A program made the translations under genes and the position numbers. Positions 28,632-37,575 of a stretch of 64,000 nt of DNA are shown in pieces (the first letter of the stretch is position 1; each line of letters starts with the position of its first letter). The notes beneath the pieces are model-generated. The model was not told where the DNA came from, ran no database searches, and was given only the letters and a program-made list of their open reading frames with translations. Source of the DNA: Alkalicoccus saliphilus (lineage in GTDB: Bacteria; Bacillota; Bacilli; Bacillales; Salisediminibacteriaceae); NCBI RefSeq assembly GCF_003044065.1, contig NZ_PZJJ01000001.1:62001-126000 (forward strand), given 5' to 3'.

Positions 28632-28660
28632 AAGATAGCATATTCAATAGATGAGATCAA
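28632..28660 (-). promoter_or_regulatory. Sigma-A promoter of the lysA leader
   Basis: On the minus strand, TTGATC, a 17-base spacer and TATCTT lie just ahead of the lysine aptamer. Confidence 0.6.
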
Positions 28661-28674
28661 GCTAAAGCGTCCGG

Positions 28675-29979
28675 CTACTCTTTGATAACTTTATAAATAA
28701 GCGGAAGTTTGTCCGGCTGTTCATCCGTAATACTGTATGCTTCATTGATTTTGGCTGCTGAATCTTCAGGGTTATCTTCATTGGCATGGAGAATAACAAG
28801 CGGCTCTCCTGCTTTTACGTAGTCGCCAATCTTTTTCCGAAGAGTAATCCCCACACCGTAATCGATCTGATCGTCTTTCGTCGCTCTTCCTGCTCCAAGA
28901 TACATCGCAGCAACGCCGATGGAAGCCGCATCAATAGCGTTGATGTAACCACTCTTTTCAGCCTTAATTTCAATATCGAAAGGTGCTTTCGGGAGTTTTT
29001 CCAGATTATCAATTACTTCCGTATCGCCCCCCTGTGCCTGGACAAATGTACGGAAGGCGTCAAATGCACGGCCGTTGTCGAGATTTTTTTCGAGTTCTGT
29101 GTAAGCTGTTTCGTAAGAAGAATAAACTCCTGCGAGAACCGTCATGTGGGCACCGATTTCCAGTGAAAGTTCACGAAGATCTGATATGTTTTCCCCCTGA
29201 AGTACTGCCGCTGCTTCCCTGATTTCGTTGGCATTACCCACTTCAAAGCCGAGAGGCTGATTCATATCACTGATTACAGCTACTGTCTGCTTTCCGAGAT
29301 TATTGCCTATCTGAACCATTTCGCGGGCCAGAGCTTCTGAATCTTCCAGGTTTTTCATGAAGGCTCCGGAGCCGGTTTTTACGTCGAGCACGATACTGTC
29401 TGCACCGGAAGCAAGTTTTTTACTCATAATGGACCCTGCAATTAAAGGAATGGAATCAACGGTAGCCGTTACATCCCGAAGAGCATATAGTTTTTTGTCA
29501 GCAGGTGCCAGGTTGCCTGTCTGTCCGGCAACGGCGAGCTTATTTTTATTGACGTTATCAATAAACTCTTCCTTTGTAATCTCCACGTTGAATCCTTTTA
29601 TAGCTTCAAGCTTGTCGATCGTTCCACCTGTATGACCAAGACCCCTCCCGCTCATTTTGGCTACGGGCACACCCGCAGAAGCGACGAGCGGACCGATGAT
29701 GAAGCTGATCTTGTCCCCGACACCGCCTGTAGAATGCTTGTCCACTTTATGTCCTTTTATAGAAGATAAATCGATCGTTTCTCCTGAATCCACCATTGCC
29801 TGAGTAAGAAGCGCTGTTTCCTCCGGATCCATTCCCTGAAAATAAACCGCCATCATAAGAGCAGAGGCCTGATAGTCCGGAATGTCCCCTTTTGTATACC
29901 CTTCCACAAAAAACTGGATTTCTTTTTCTGTAAGTTGTCCGCCGTTTCTTTTCTTCTCAATTATGTCTACCATTCTCAT
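28675..29979 (-). CDS. pdp: Pyrimidine-nucleoside phosphorylase
   Basis: Phosphorolysis of uridine, thymidine and deoxyuridine to base and sugar 1-phosphate. Start at 29979 after GGGAGG. The 434 residues have the family signature [17 protein letters not shown] and the phosphate-binding [10 protein letters not shown], plus a C-terminal alpha/beta domain. It follows deoB and punA, so the operon feeds nucleoside sugars into the pentose pathway. dacF and the spoIIA operon, which follow pdp in sporulating bacilli, are absent. Confidence 0.95.
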   Translation of the reverse strand: MRMVDIIEKKRNGGQLTEKEIQFFVEGYTKGDIPDYQASALMMAVYFQGMDPEETALLTQAMVDSGETIDLSSIKGHKVDKHSTGGVGDKISFIIGPLVASAGVPVAKMSGRGLGHTGGTIDKLEAIKGFNVEITKEEFIDNVNKNKLAVAGQTGNLAPADKKLYALRDVTATVDSIPLIAGSIMSKKLASGADSIVLDVKTGSGAFMKNLEDSEALAREMVQIGNNLGKQTVAVISDMNQPLGFEVGNANEIREAAAVLQGENISDLRELSLEIGAHMTVLAGVYSSYETAYTELEKNLDNGRAFDAFRTFVQAQGGDTEVIDNLEKLPKAPFDIEIKAEKSGYINAIDAASIGVAAMYLGAGRATKDDQIDYGVGITLRKKIGDYVKAGEPLVILHANEDNPEDSAAKINEAYSITDEQPDKLPLIYKVIKE

Positions 29980-29998
29980 GGTTTATTCCTCCCTGTTT

Positions 29999-30037
29999 AA
30001 GCCGGGGTGCAGCAATAGTTTCTGCACCCGCCGGCTT
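29999..30037 (-). other. Intercistronic hairpin between punA and pdp
   Basis: AAGCCGG-GGTGCAG / CTGCACC-cg-CCGGCTT forms a strong two-part stem just before the pdp ribosome site. It has no T tract, so it may be an mRNA-stabilising or processing hairpin rather than a terminator. Confidence 0.6.
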
Positions 30038-30145
30038 GAATACTGCAATGACTCCTTAACGTACTGGAAGATTTTCCATTAAAGACCTTCACGAACCGCA
30101 AAGATTCGGACCTCTTTCCGCTGCGTTTTACGAACAGGGAAACTT

Positions 30146-30958
30146 CTACATTTTCCCAACGACAGTTTTAACTAAAGAAAGGAAGTCTTTTTTAACACGC
30201 TCTGTAGTTTCAATTACTTCACTGTGATCAAGCGGCTGATCGAGAATGCCTGCTGCCATATTTGATATACAGGAAATTCCCAGAACGTCCATGCTGCTGT
30301 GACGGGCTGCTATAACTTCCGGAACAGTGGACATACCTACGGCATCCCCACCGAGTATTCGAAGCATCCGGACTTCTGCCGGTGTTTCGTAGGACGGACC
30401 TGTTGTTCCTACATAAGTTCCTTTTTGAACTTTCAGTCCCTCACTGTCTGCTGCCTCCTGGGCAAGATTCAAAAGCGATCTTGTATAGGCTTCGGACATA
30501 TCAGGGAAACGGACACCCTGAGCATCGTCATTTTTACCGATTAGGGGATTTGTACCGAACTGATTAATGTGGTCATTTATCAGCATAAGGTCTCCTGCGT
30601 CAAAATTCTCGTTAATTCCGCCGGCGGCGTTGGTTACGATCAGCTTTTCAACTCCAATGGCCTTCATGACGCGAACCGGAAGAGTAACTAGTTCCATATC
30701 GTATCCTTCATAGAAATGAAATCTGCCCTGCATAGCCACTACATGCTTACCTTCCAGCGTTCCGATAACTAGCTGTCCTTTATGACCGGCTACTGTGGAA
30801 GATGGAAAACCAGGGATTTCGTTATATTTAATGACTGTAGGAGATTCGATTTCTTCTGCCAGCACCCCGAGTCCGGAGCCGAGAATTAAACCAATCTCCG
30901 GGACGTTCCCTGTCATCTTTTCTTCAATAAATGTTTTTGCTTTCTGTACTGCTGTCAT
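30146..30958 (-). CDS. punA: Purine-nucleoside phosphorylase (PNP-I)
   Basis: Phosphorolysis of guanosine, inosine and deoxy forms. The 270 residues match the trimeric PNP class: GLILGSGLGVLAEE, GHKGQLVIG, GRFHFYEGYD, TNAAGGINENF, GTYVGTTGPSYETPAE and GMSTVPEVIAARH. It starts 14 bases after deoB stops. Equivalent to B. subtilis pupG. Confidence 0.95.
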   Translation of the reverse strand: MTAVQKAKTFIEEKMTGNVPEIGLILGSGLGVLAEEIESPTVIKYNEIPGFPSSTVAGHKGQLVIGTLEGKHVVAMQGRFHFYEGYDMELVTLPVRVMKAIGVEKLIVTNAAGGINENFDAGDLMLINDHINQFGTNPLIGKNDDAQGVRFPDMSEAYTRSLLNLAQEAADSEGLKVQKGTYVGTTGPSYETPAEVRMLRILGGDAVGMSTVPEVIAARHSSMDVLGISCISNMAAGILDQPLDHSEVIETTERVKKDFLSLVKTVVGKM

Positions 30959-30972
30959 AGTTGCTGCCTCCT

Positions 30973-32157
30973 TTATTTTAATTCGTTTAAAAAGCTGGTT
31001 CCAATCTCCGGAGATGCCACGTTGAAGTTGTCAGCCACAGTCGCACCGACATCCGCAAACGTTTTTCGGGTGCCAAGAGAACCGGGGTTTTTCAGGCTTT
31101 TACTGTAGGCAATGAGCGGAACGTATTCTCTCGTATGGTCGGTTCCATGATGCACCGGATCATTTCCGTGATCAGCCGTAATAATTAACAGGTCATCTTC
31201 TTTAAGCTCTTCAAGAACTTTCGGCAGACGGGCGTCATATTCTTCCAGCGCCCGGCCGTATCCGAGCGGATCTCTACGGTGGCCGAATTTCGCATCGAAA
31301 TCCACAAGATTTAAAAAGCTCATCCCGTTAAAGTCCATTGCTATTGACTGCTCCAATTTATCCATTCCGTCCATATTGGACTCTGTACGCATGGAGCTCG
31401 TTACTCCTTCTCCATCATAAATATCGGAAATTTTACCGATGGCAATCGAATCGAAGCCTGCATCCGCCAGTTCGTTCATTACTGTTCTCCCGAATGGTTT
31501 CAACGCGTAATCATGACGGTTAGAGGTTCTTTCCCAGTTTCCAGGCTCTCCTTTGAACGGGCGTGCAATAATACGGCCTATCATGTACGGTTCATCAAGC
31601 GTAAGCTCCCGTGCGGTTTCGCAGATATTCCACAGCTCCTCAGGCGGTACGATTTCTTCATGTGCGGCAATCTGAAGCACCGAGTCGGCAGAAGTATACA
31701 CAATCAGATCTCCTGTTTCCACGTGCTGACTGCCTAGTTCCTCAAGTATTTCTGTTCCGGAAGCCGGTTTGTTGCCGATGATTTTTCTTCCGGTGCGTGT
31801 TTCAAGTTCATTAATGAGCTTCTCCGGAAAGCCGTCGGGGAAAGTTCTAAACGGTTTATCGATGTGGAGACCCATAATTTCCCAGTGTCCGGTCATCGTA
31901 TCTTTACCAGCTGATATTTCTTCCATTTTACCGTAGTATCCTTCAGGCCTCTCCACTTCGGAAGCTCCTTCATACTTTTTGACCTGTGTGAGGCCGAGCT
32001 TGTCCATGTTCGGCATGTGAAGCCCTTTCATTTTTTCTGCTATGTGACCAAGAGTATCTGCCCCTGTATCATTAAACTCCGCCGCATCTGGTGCTTCCCC
32101 GATTCCTACAGAGTCCATCACAATAACAAAAATACGCTTAAATTGCTGGTTTTTCAT
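30973..32157 (-). CDS. deoB: Phosphopentomutase
   Basis: Interconverts (deoxy)ribose 1- and 5-phosphate, linking the two phosphorylases downstream to central metabolism. The 394 residues belong to the alkaline-phosphatase-like metalloenzymes: [15 protein letters not shown] (metal Asp), the [11 protein letters not shown] segment with the phosphorylated Thr, and C-terminal metal ligands in [26 protein letters not shown] lies ahead of the ATG. Called drm in B. subtilis. Confidence 0.96.
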   Translation of the reverse strand: MKNQQFKRIFVIVMDSVGIGEAPDAAEFNDTGADTLGHIAEKMKGLHMPNMDKLGLTQVKKYEGASEVERPEGYYGKMEEISAGKDTMTGHWEIMGLHIDKPFRTFPDGFPEKLINELETRTGRKIIGNKPASGTEILEELGSQHVETGDLIVYTSADSVLQIAAHEEIVPPEELWNICETARELTLDEPYMIGRIIARPFKGEPGNWERTSNRHDYALKPFGRTVMNELADAGFDSIAIGKISDIYDGEGVTSSMRTESNMDGMDKLEQSIAMDFNGMSFLNLVDFDAKFGHRRDPLGYGRALEEYDARLPKVLEELKEDDLLIITADHGNDPVHHGTDHTREYVPLIAYSKSLKNPGSLGTRKTFADVGATVADNFNVASPEIGTSFLNELK

Positions 32158-32263
32158 AATTATCCACTCCTAAAAAAATAATATTTAGCCGTCTATTCCC
32201 GGTGGTTGTGTCCTTTAATCATTTGATGTCTGAAGTCAGACCTCTTAATAGAGCGCATGTTTT

Positions 32264-33151
32264 TCATGCACGCGGGTGATGTTTGGAATACACTTCTTTC
32301 ATACGTACTTTCGTAACATGAGTATAAATCTGAGTAGTGGAAATATCTGCATGTCCAAGCATTTCCTGCACGGCCCGCAGGTCCGCTCCGTTTTCCAGCA
32401 AATGGGTTGCAAACGAATGACGAAGCATATGAGGACTCAATTCTTTGTCGATATTAGCATCTGACGCAAGTTTTTTCAGTACTTTCCAGAAACCTTGACG
32501 GGAAAGCGGTCTGCCGTGATGATTTACAAAAACCGCCTCCTGCGGCTGCTTCAGCAGCCGACTTCTCGACTCCTGCAAATAAGCTTCCACCGCTTTTAAT
32601 GCATGGGACCCGAGCGGAATAATACGCTCTTTGTCTCCTTTACCGGTGCACCTGACAAACCCCATATGCAGATGCAGATCACTCATTCTTAAGCTGCAGA
32701 GTTCTGTAACCCTCATGCCAGTAGCATAAAGCAGTTCCAGCATCGCTTTGTTTCTTTTGTCTAGAGGGGAGTTGGATGACGGACTTCCGAGCAGCGCCTC
32801 TACTTCTGCGGTGGATAAGACTTTTGGAAGCTGCTGCTGAAGTTTCGGCCGCTCAATGTGAAGGACAGGATCGGCAGTTGTAATTCTTTCTCTAATTAAA
32901 AATTGATGAAACGAACGAACAGAAGAAAGCATTCTTGAAACAGAGGAAGCTGCTCCTCCCCGGTCATGAAGATGATGCAGAAAAGTGAGAACGTGAGCTT
33001 TCCGCACCTCCTGCCAATTAGAGATCTTCTCTGTTTTTATTAAATAATCAGCGTACCGCTTCAAATCTCTCTCATACGCCTGGGTGGAATTAACCGCCAG
33101 CCCTTTTTCTATAACAAGAAAATTCATGTAAGCTTCTATTTGCTCCTGCAA
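32264..33151 (-). CDS. xerD: Site-specific tyrosine recombinase XerD
   Basis: Acts with XerC at dif to resolve chromosome dimers. Start placed at TTG 33151: CGGGTGAT lies five bases upstream, and the resulting MQEQIEAYMNFLVIEKGLA aligns end to end with B. subtilis XerD. The 295 residues have an N-terminal SAM-like core-binding domain and the catalytic domain with Arg in TGMRVTEL, HxxR in SPHMLRHSFATHLL, LGHADISTTQIYTHV with the second His and nucleophile Tyr. Between fur and deoB, as in B. subtilis. Confidence 0.93.
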   Translation of the reverse strand: MQEQIEAYMNFLVIEKGLAVNSTQAYERDLKRYADYLIKTEKISNWQEVRKAHVLTFLHHLHDRGGAASSVSRMLSSVRSFHQFLIRERITTADPVLHIERPKLQQQLPKVLSTAEVEALLGSPSSNSPLDKRNKAMLELLYATGMRVTELCSLRMSDLHLHMGFVRCTGKGDKERIIPLGSHALKAVEAYLQESRSRLLKQPQEAVFVNHHGRPLSRQGFWKVLKKLASDANIDKELSPHMLRHSFATHLLENGADLRAVQEMLGHADISTTQIYTHVTKVRMKEVYSKHHPRA

Positions 33152-33322
33152 TGAAATCACCCGCTCCCACAGACTCTTTCCTATACTTTTAGAATACCAT
33201 ATCTTCGCACTAACGTGCATAGAGAGATGAAAAAATGTTATTTAAATAATCGTGTTTCACATATAACCTGTCCGTTGAGTCCCGCAACTTGTCCAGCAGC
33301 TCCCATGAATGATGTCTTCCCA

Positions 33323-33359
33323 CAAAAAAACCGGTGGAAAATTGCTTCCACCGGTTTTT
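33323..33359 (-). terminator. Terminator after fur
   Basis: On the minus strand, AAAACCGGTGGAA / TTCCACCGGTTTTTTT, 33 bases past the fur stop. Confidence 0.9.
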
Positions 33360-33391
33360 CATTAACTGTCATTATGTGATTCGTTGAATTA

Positions 33392-33829
33392 TCAAGTTCT
33401 GCACCTGTAACATATTCCGTGAAAAGTAAGCCGATGGTCTTTAATTTCAAAATTCCATCTTTTTTCCACAATTTTTTCAACGTCTCCAAGAAGGTCTTCC
33501 TGAATCTCATCCACTGCTCCGCATTCCAGACAGACCAGATGATGATGGAAATGATCCGCCCCTTCCTGGCGCAGATCATACCTGGAGACCCCATCGCCGA
33601 AATTTATTTTGTCTACTACTTTAAGTTCAGTAAGCAGTTCCAGCGTCCGGTATACTGTTGCCAGTCCGATCTCCGGATATTTTTCCTTAACGAGCATATA
33701 TACGTCTTCAGCACTCAAATGATCATCTTCATGTTCGAGGAGAACACGCACCGTTGCTTCCCGCTGAGGGGTAAGTTTATAGCTTTGCGAGTGCAGCTGC
33801 TTTTTAATCCGGTCAATTCTTTGCTCCAT
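33392..33829 (-). CDS. fur: Ferric uptake regulator Fur
   Basis: Iron-responsive repressor. The 145 residues have an N-terminal winged helix (LTPQREATVRVLLEHEDDHLSAEDVY and LATVYRTLELL recognition helix), the HHHLVCLECGAVDE metal/dimer segment and a C-terminal ICYRC pair, so both structural-zinc CxxC motifs are kept. A consensus sigma-A promoter and a perfect Fur box sit upstream, indicating autoregulation. The gene directly before it is nudF; spoIIM is missing between them. Confidence 0.95.
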   Translation of the reverse strand: MEQRIDRIKKQLHSQSYKLTPQREATVRVLLEHEDDHLSAEDVYMLVKEKYPEIGLATVYRTLELLTELKVVDKINFGDGVSRYDLRQEGADHFHHHLVCLECGAVDEIQEDLLGDVEKIVEKRWNFEIKDHRLTFHGICYRCRT

Positions 33830-33901
33830 AGTCCATTTCCCCCAATCGATGCGTAGCCTTCAGGCTTTCCCTGCTAAAGCAGGGCCGTTCTTTCCTCCCT
33901 T

Positions 33902-33931
33902 ATTATACTCAACCTTTAAAATAGCTGTCAA
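33902..33931 (-). promoter_or_regulatory. Sigma-A promoter of fur
   Basis: On the minus strand, TTGACA (33931-33926), an 18-base spacer and TATAAT (33907-33902): both hexamers are perfect. The leader then carries a small hairpin (CCCTGCtttaGCAGGG) before GGGGGA and the fur ATG. Confidence 0.9.
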
Positions 33932-33932
33932 A

Positions 33933-33947
33933 TGATAATGATTATCA
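33933..33947 (-). promoter_or_regulatory. Fur box
   Basis: TGATAATGATTATCA is a perfect 7-1-7 Fur operator, symmetric about 33940 and one base upstream of the fur -35 box. It may also touch the end of nudF transcription. Confidence 0.92.
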
Positions 33948-33974
33948 TGACAATGTAATAATTATTATAATTAA

Positions 33975-34514
33975 CTACTTTTTCATCATTTCCCAGTATT
34001 GTACTGCGTACATTGTTTTTGCATCGTGGATTTCCCCGGTTTTGATCATATTTTTCGCTTCTTCCAGCGTTACATCTATACGCTCGACGAATTCGTCTTC
34101 ATCTGTATGTACTTCTCCCGTTGAGAGATCAGCAGCTTCATATACATGAACAAGTTCATCTGCAAAGCCGGGACTCGTGTAAAAAGAAGCCACTTCCTTC
34201 ATATAAGCGGCTTTGATTCCGGTCTCCTCTTCAAGTTCTCTCTGAGCACATAAACGGGGATCCTCCCCCTTTTCAAGTTTCCCTGCGGGGATTTCAGCTA
34301 TAGCTTTTTCCAAGGCTTTTCGATACTGCTTTACGAGAACCATTTTTTCTGAGTCTGTGACGCAGATGACTGCAACGGCTCCGGGATGATGAACAACTTC
34401 CCTTTTCCCTTGCTCTCCGTTGGGGAGCTCGACATCCTGGACTTCCAGATCGATAATCTTACCTTTAAAAACAGGGTCAATTTTTATAGTTTTTTCAAAC
34501 AATTTCCGGCTCAT
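33975..34514 (-). CDS. nudF: ADP-ribose pyrophosphatase (Nudix)
   Basis: Hydrolyses ADP-ribose to AMP and ribose 5-phosphate. The 179 residues carry a full Nudix box, GKLEKGEDPRLCAQRELEEETGI (GX5EX7REUXEEXGU), and the downstream YTSPGFADELVHVYEA segment typical of this subfamily. AGGTG lies ahead of the ATG. It precedes fur as in B. subtilis, though spoIIM and mciZ are not found between. Confidence 0.93.
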   Translation of the reverse strand: MSRKLFEKTIKIDPVFKGKIIDLEVQDVELPNGEQGKREVVHHPGAVAVICVTDSEKMVLVKQYRKALEKAIAEIPAGKLEKGEDPRLCAQRELEEETGIKAAYMKEVASFYTSPGFADELVHVYEAADLSTGEVHTDEDEFVERIDVTLEEAKNMIKTGEIHDAKTMYAVQYWEMMKK

Positions 34515-34627
34515 TCTTTCACCTCTTAAGTATATTATTTTCCATTATTTTAAATGAAAGTTCCGTGCTGTTTCCTACTGCTTCTTTAGGATAGGGTATT
34601 ACTTGCGATTCTGCAATCCTTAACGTA

Positions 34628-34643
34628 GAGTGAAAGCACACTC
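34628..34643 (+). promoter_or_regulatory. Possible operator before the aldo-keto reductase
   Basis: GAGTG-aaagca-CACTC is a perfect 5-bp inverted repeat directly after a weak promoter (TTGCGA, 17 bases, TAGAGT). It could be a repressor or MerR-type site; no regulator gene adjoins. Confidence 0.3.
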
Positions 34644-34670
34644 AAGGACTAGAAAGGATGGAGATATAGA

Positions 34671-35582
34671 ATGAAAAAAAATCAGCTCGGTTCTTCAAAT
34701 CTTTACGTTTCTGAAATTGGATTTGGCTGTATGTCTTTATCAGATAACCAACAACAGAATGAGAAAATTCTGCACGAAGCGGTCGATTCGGGTATTAATT
34801 ATTTTGATACAGCGGACTTGTATCAGTACGGTTTCAATGAAGAATCTGTTGGTCAAGCTTTAAAAAACAAACGTGAAAACGTTGTGCTTGCTACCAAAGG
34901 AGGAAATGAATGGGGGGATGGCATTGACGGCTGGCGCTGGAACCCTTCCAAAGAGTACATTAAAGAAGCCTGTAAAAATTCATTGAAAAGGCTTCAGACA
35001 GATTATATTGATTTATATCAGCTGCACGGCGGAACCGTCGACGATCCATTTGAGGAAATGACCGGGGCGCTGGAGGAACTGACAAAAGAAGGTCTGATTC
35101 GTTATTACGGTATCTCCTCCATCCGTCCCAACGTAATTAAAAAATTCACGGAAAAAAGCAGTATTGTCAGTAATATGATGCAGTACAGCATTCTTGACCG
35201 CAGGCCCGAAGAGTGGATGCCCCTCCTGGACAGAAGTCAGGTTTCCATTATTGCCCGGGGTCCTGTAGCTAAAGGCCTTCTGACGAATAATTATGTCAAT
35301 AAACTGACGGAAGAAGGCTATTTGAATTACTCCAGAGAGGAACTTGAACGTTTAATAATAAATCTTCAAAAAATTGCTGACGAAGCAGGGATGCCTCTGA
35401 GCTCTCTGGCACTCCGGTACATTCTCGACCATCATACACCGGCCGCAGCAATTCAGGGAGCAAGAACACCGGATCAACTTCGTGATAATGTCCGTGCGTC
35501 AGAATATACTTTATCAGAGGATATTATTTCAGCCGTTAAACACGCATCCAAAGCTGCTGTATACGAAGCCCACCGGGAGTAA
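34671..35582 (+). CDS. yqkF: Aldo-keto reductase (YqkF-like)
   Basis: A 303-residue NADPH-dependent oxidoreductase of the AKR superfamily. The tetrad is visible: Asp in INYFDTADLY, Tyr in ADLYQYGFNEE, Lys in VLATKGGNEW and His in YQLHGG. The C-terminal cofactor loop reads IQGARTPDQLRDN. GAAAGGATGGAG precedes the start. It is divergent from nudF, the position of yqkF in B. subtilis. Its natural carbonyl substrate is unknown; detoxification of aldehydes is a fair guess. Confidence 0.87.
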   Translation: MKKNQLGSSNLYVSEIGFGCMSLSDNQQQNEKILHEAVDSGINYFDTADLYQYGFNEESVGQALKNKRENVVLATKGGNEWGDGIDGWRWNPSKEYIKEACKNSLKRLQTDYIDLYQLHGGTVDDPFEEMTGALEELTKEGLIRYYGISSIRPNVIKKFTEKSSIVSNMMQYSILDRRPEEWMPLLDRSQVSIIARGPVAKGLLTNNYVNKLTEEGYLNYSREELERLIINLQKIADEAGMPLSSLALRYILDHHTPAAAIQGARTPDQLRDNVRASEYTLSEDIISAVKHASKAAVYEAHRE

Positions 35583-35634
35583 TTCCGTGGTCTGTCAAGC
35601 AGCTGCAGTTTTTAAAAAATAACTTTATCATCCC

Positions 35635-35679
35635 AAAAACAGGGGTACAGGCCTATAAAACGTCCTGTACCCCTGTTTG
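35635..35679. terminator. Bidirectional terminator between yqkF and the TlpA-like gene
   Basis: A fifteen-base stem AAACAGGGGTACAGG / CCTGTACCCCTGTTT, A-rich on one side and T-rich on the other. Confidence 0.88.
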
Positions 35680-35718
35680 GTAGTAATTAAAAAAATTGCA
35701 AGGGCCGGGTCTCCCGCT

Positions 35719-36366
35719 TTAAAGCCCGGCTTCGTAATTGTCCCGGATTTCCAGAAAGCTTTCTTCCAGTGCCTCATAGCTGATGTAGCCGGGGCGGTTC
35801 ATCGCCATCCGACCATCCGGATCAATAATATACGTCGAAGGCATAACATACACGCTGTACTTATCTTCCATGATACCTTCTTCATCCAGGAGCGTATAAA
35901 ATGGAATTTTAAACTCCTCTACAAACTGTTCAACAGCTTCAATATTTCTTTCTGTATCGGTCATATTTATACCGACCATCTCTACTCCTTCGTCTTGATA
36001 GTCTTCGTAGAACTTGACAAAATCAGGCATTTCTTCCCGGCACGGGGGACACCAGGTAGCCCACATATTTACTACTACATACTTCCCCTCCATGTCTTCC
36101 AGAGCCAGGCGGCTGTCTCCCTGGAGCTCAGGAAGCTCAAAATCAGCTGCCTTCATACCTGGTTCTGTTCCTGTCTCGTTTATACTTTCATGACTGATCG
36201 TATTCTCCGGGTCCGCTGCTTCCCGTTCGATCCCGTCCTGTTCAAGGTACGTTTCCAGCGCTTCACTTCCTTTTTCCTCTTCGCTGTACTGATCCTGGAT
36301 AAAAATAAAAGCACCGATTCCTACAGCACCTGCCAGTATAATAAAAGATAGTAACTGTTTAATCAT
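35719..36366 (-). CDS. ResA/TlpA-like thiol-disulfide oxidoreductase
   Basis: A 215-residue membrane-anchored thioredoxin-fold protein: N-terminal TM (residues 4-22), an acidic linker (about 25-70), then the TlpA/AhpC-TSA-like domain with active site NMWATWCPPCREEMPDF and cis-Pro region YVMPSTYIIDPDG. It is a paralogue of the ResA at 14879, with a CPPC rather than CTYC active site. It may handle disulfides of cytochromes or other envelope proteins. Single gene. Confidence 0.87.
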   Translation of the reverse strand: MIKQLLSFIILAGAVGIGAFIFIQDQYSEEEKGSEALETYLEQDGIEREAADPENTISHESINETGTEPGMKAADFELPELQGDSRLALEDMEGKYVVVNMWATWCPPCREEMPDFVKFYEDYQDEGVEMVGINMTDTERNIEAVEQFVEEFKIPFYTLLDEEGIMEDKYSVYVMPSTYIIDPDGRMAMNRPGYISYEALEESFLEIRDNYEAGL

Positions 36367-36666
36367 TCGATCCCCCGCCTTTCTCGCCCCTATTATACGT
36401 CATAAATACTTTCTATACATAACATTGCTGCATTATTCAAAAAATCTCCATACGTGCTGCCCCGGAAAGTTTTTCAAATTTTTTCCCGCTTCTTTTATGT
36501 ATCTGTTACAATATTGATCGTATGTACTAACATAACGGCCCTGTAAAAGCCGACTGTTATTGTGGAAAGAGTTTCCCGCCTCTGCCATTCACCGAAACCG
36601 GCGGATTTTCCTTACATAACAATAATAACTTTTTACAAAGGCTGTATTAAAGAAAGGAAGTTGATT
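36367..36666. other. Divergent promoter region of the TlpA-like gene and uppP
   Basis: No ORF. A plausible extended -10 (TGTTACAAT, about 36503-36511) faces uppP, leaving a leader of about 150 bases in which I see no recognised RNA. Confidence 0.3.
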
Positions 36667-37497
36667 ATGTCACTGTTAGAAGCAATTATTTTTGGGATTG
36701 TTCAGGGTCTTTCTGAGTTTCTCCCTATTTCCAGCACTGCTCATATAGTAATAACCCAGCTTGTCTTCGGGTATTCTTTCCCCGGACTCGCCTTCGAAAT
36801 TTTCCTTCACATTGCTTCTGTATTTGCTGTCGTCTTTTATTTCTGGAAGGATGTATGGAACGTCACCGGAGGATTTTTACGATTTATTTTAAAGCGGAAA
36901 AAAGAAGACCGGCTCATGTTTTTCTTTGGGCTTTACATTATAATTGCTACGGTGATCACCGGAGGCCTCGGTTATGTATTTTCTGATGCAGTAGGAGATG
37001 GGATGAAATCCCCCGCAATTATTGCCGGTGCACTGACCTTAACGGGATTTGCACTGATATTTATTGAAAGATTCCATAAAACCGGCTCCAGAACTCCGGA
37101 AAATATGAATTCACTCGATGCTGTAATTATAGGTCTCGGTCAGACGCTTGCAGTGCTTCCCGGTATATCCCGATCCGGATCGACACTTGTCGTATCACTG
37201 CTCCGCGGCCTGGACAGGGAAACAGCTGTCAGGTATTCCTTTCTTCTTGCCATACCGGTAATACTAGGGTCCACAGTTCTCGGAATTAATGATGTATCGC
37301 CTGAAATGATGCATTATATCGGACCGGTAAACCTCATTGTATCTTTTATAGTGACATTTTTCTTTTCGGTGATAGGCATAGTATGGCTTATTGATTTTCT
37401 TAAGAAAAGCAAACTTATTTATTTTGCTGCCTACTGCTTCGCTCTTGCCGCATTTGTCTTCTTTTATATTGATCCTGCAACTATCATTGATATTTAA
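36667..37497 (+). CDS. uppP: Undecaprenyl-diphosphatase
   Basis: Membrane enzyme recycling undecaprenyl diphosphate for cell-wall synthesis; extra copies give bacitracin tolerance. Start at 36667 after AAAGGAAG; the frame opens 105 bases earlier without a ribosome site. The 276 residues have the BacA motifs GIVQGLSEFLPISSTAH (acidic/Ser motif) and LPGISRSGSTL, with several TM helices. It is isolated and ended by a strong terminator that recurs 466 bases later. Confidence 0.95.
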   Translation: MSLLEAIIFGIVQGLSEFLPISSTAHIVITQLVFGYSFPGLAFEIFLHIASVFAVVFYFWKDVWNVTGGFLRFILKRKKEDRLMFFFGLYIIIATVITGGLGYVFSDAVGDGMKSPAIIAGALTLTGFALIFIERFHKTGSRTPENMNSLDAVIIGLGQTLAVLPGISRSGSTLVVSLLRGLDRETAVRYSFLLAIPVILGSTVLGINDVSPEMMHYIGPVNLIVSFIVTFFFSVIGIVWLIDFLKKSKLIYFAAYCFALAAFVFFYIDPATIIDI

Positions 37498-37540
37498 TAA
37501 TGGGAAATTTTTATTGAAGAAGATAAATCTTTCTACTACA

Positions 37541-37575
37541 AAAAACAGGTGCGGCTCTCTGCCGCACCTGTTTTC
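37541..37575. terminator. Terminator after uppP (copy 1 of a 32-bp duplicate)
   Basis: AACAGGTGCGGC-tctct-GCCGCACCTGTT is flanked by A and T runs. The 32 bases 37543-37574 are identical to 38009-38040. Confidence 0.92.

Noticed and set aside
32264-33151. Tyrosine recombinase as sign of a mobile element
   Set aside because: It is chromosomal xerD in its conserved fur-deoB setting.
33238-33594. 118-codon frame overlapping fur
   Set aside because: Different frame from fur, passes through the fur terminator; a 38-codon frame (33221-33340) in the same gap also lacks a ribosome site. Considered as yqzK/mciZ but no match seen.
35677-36351. 224-codon frame opposite the TlpA-like gene
   Set aside because: Antisense shadow; His/Phe/Cys-rich with no motif.
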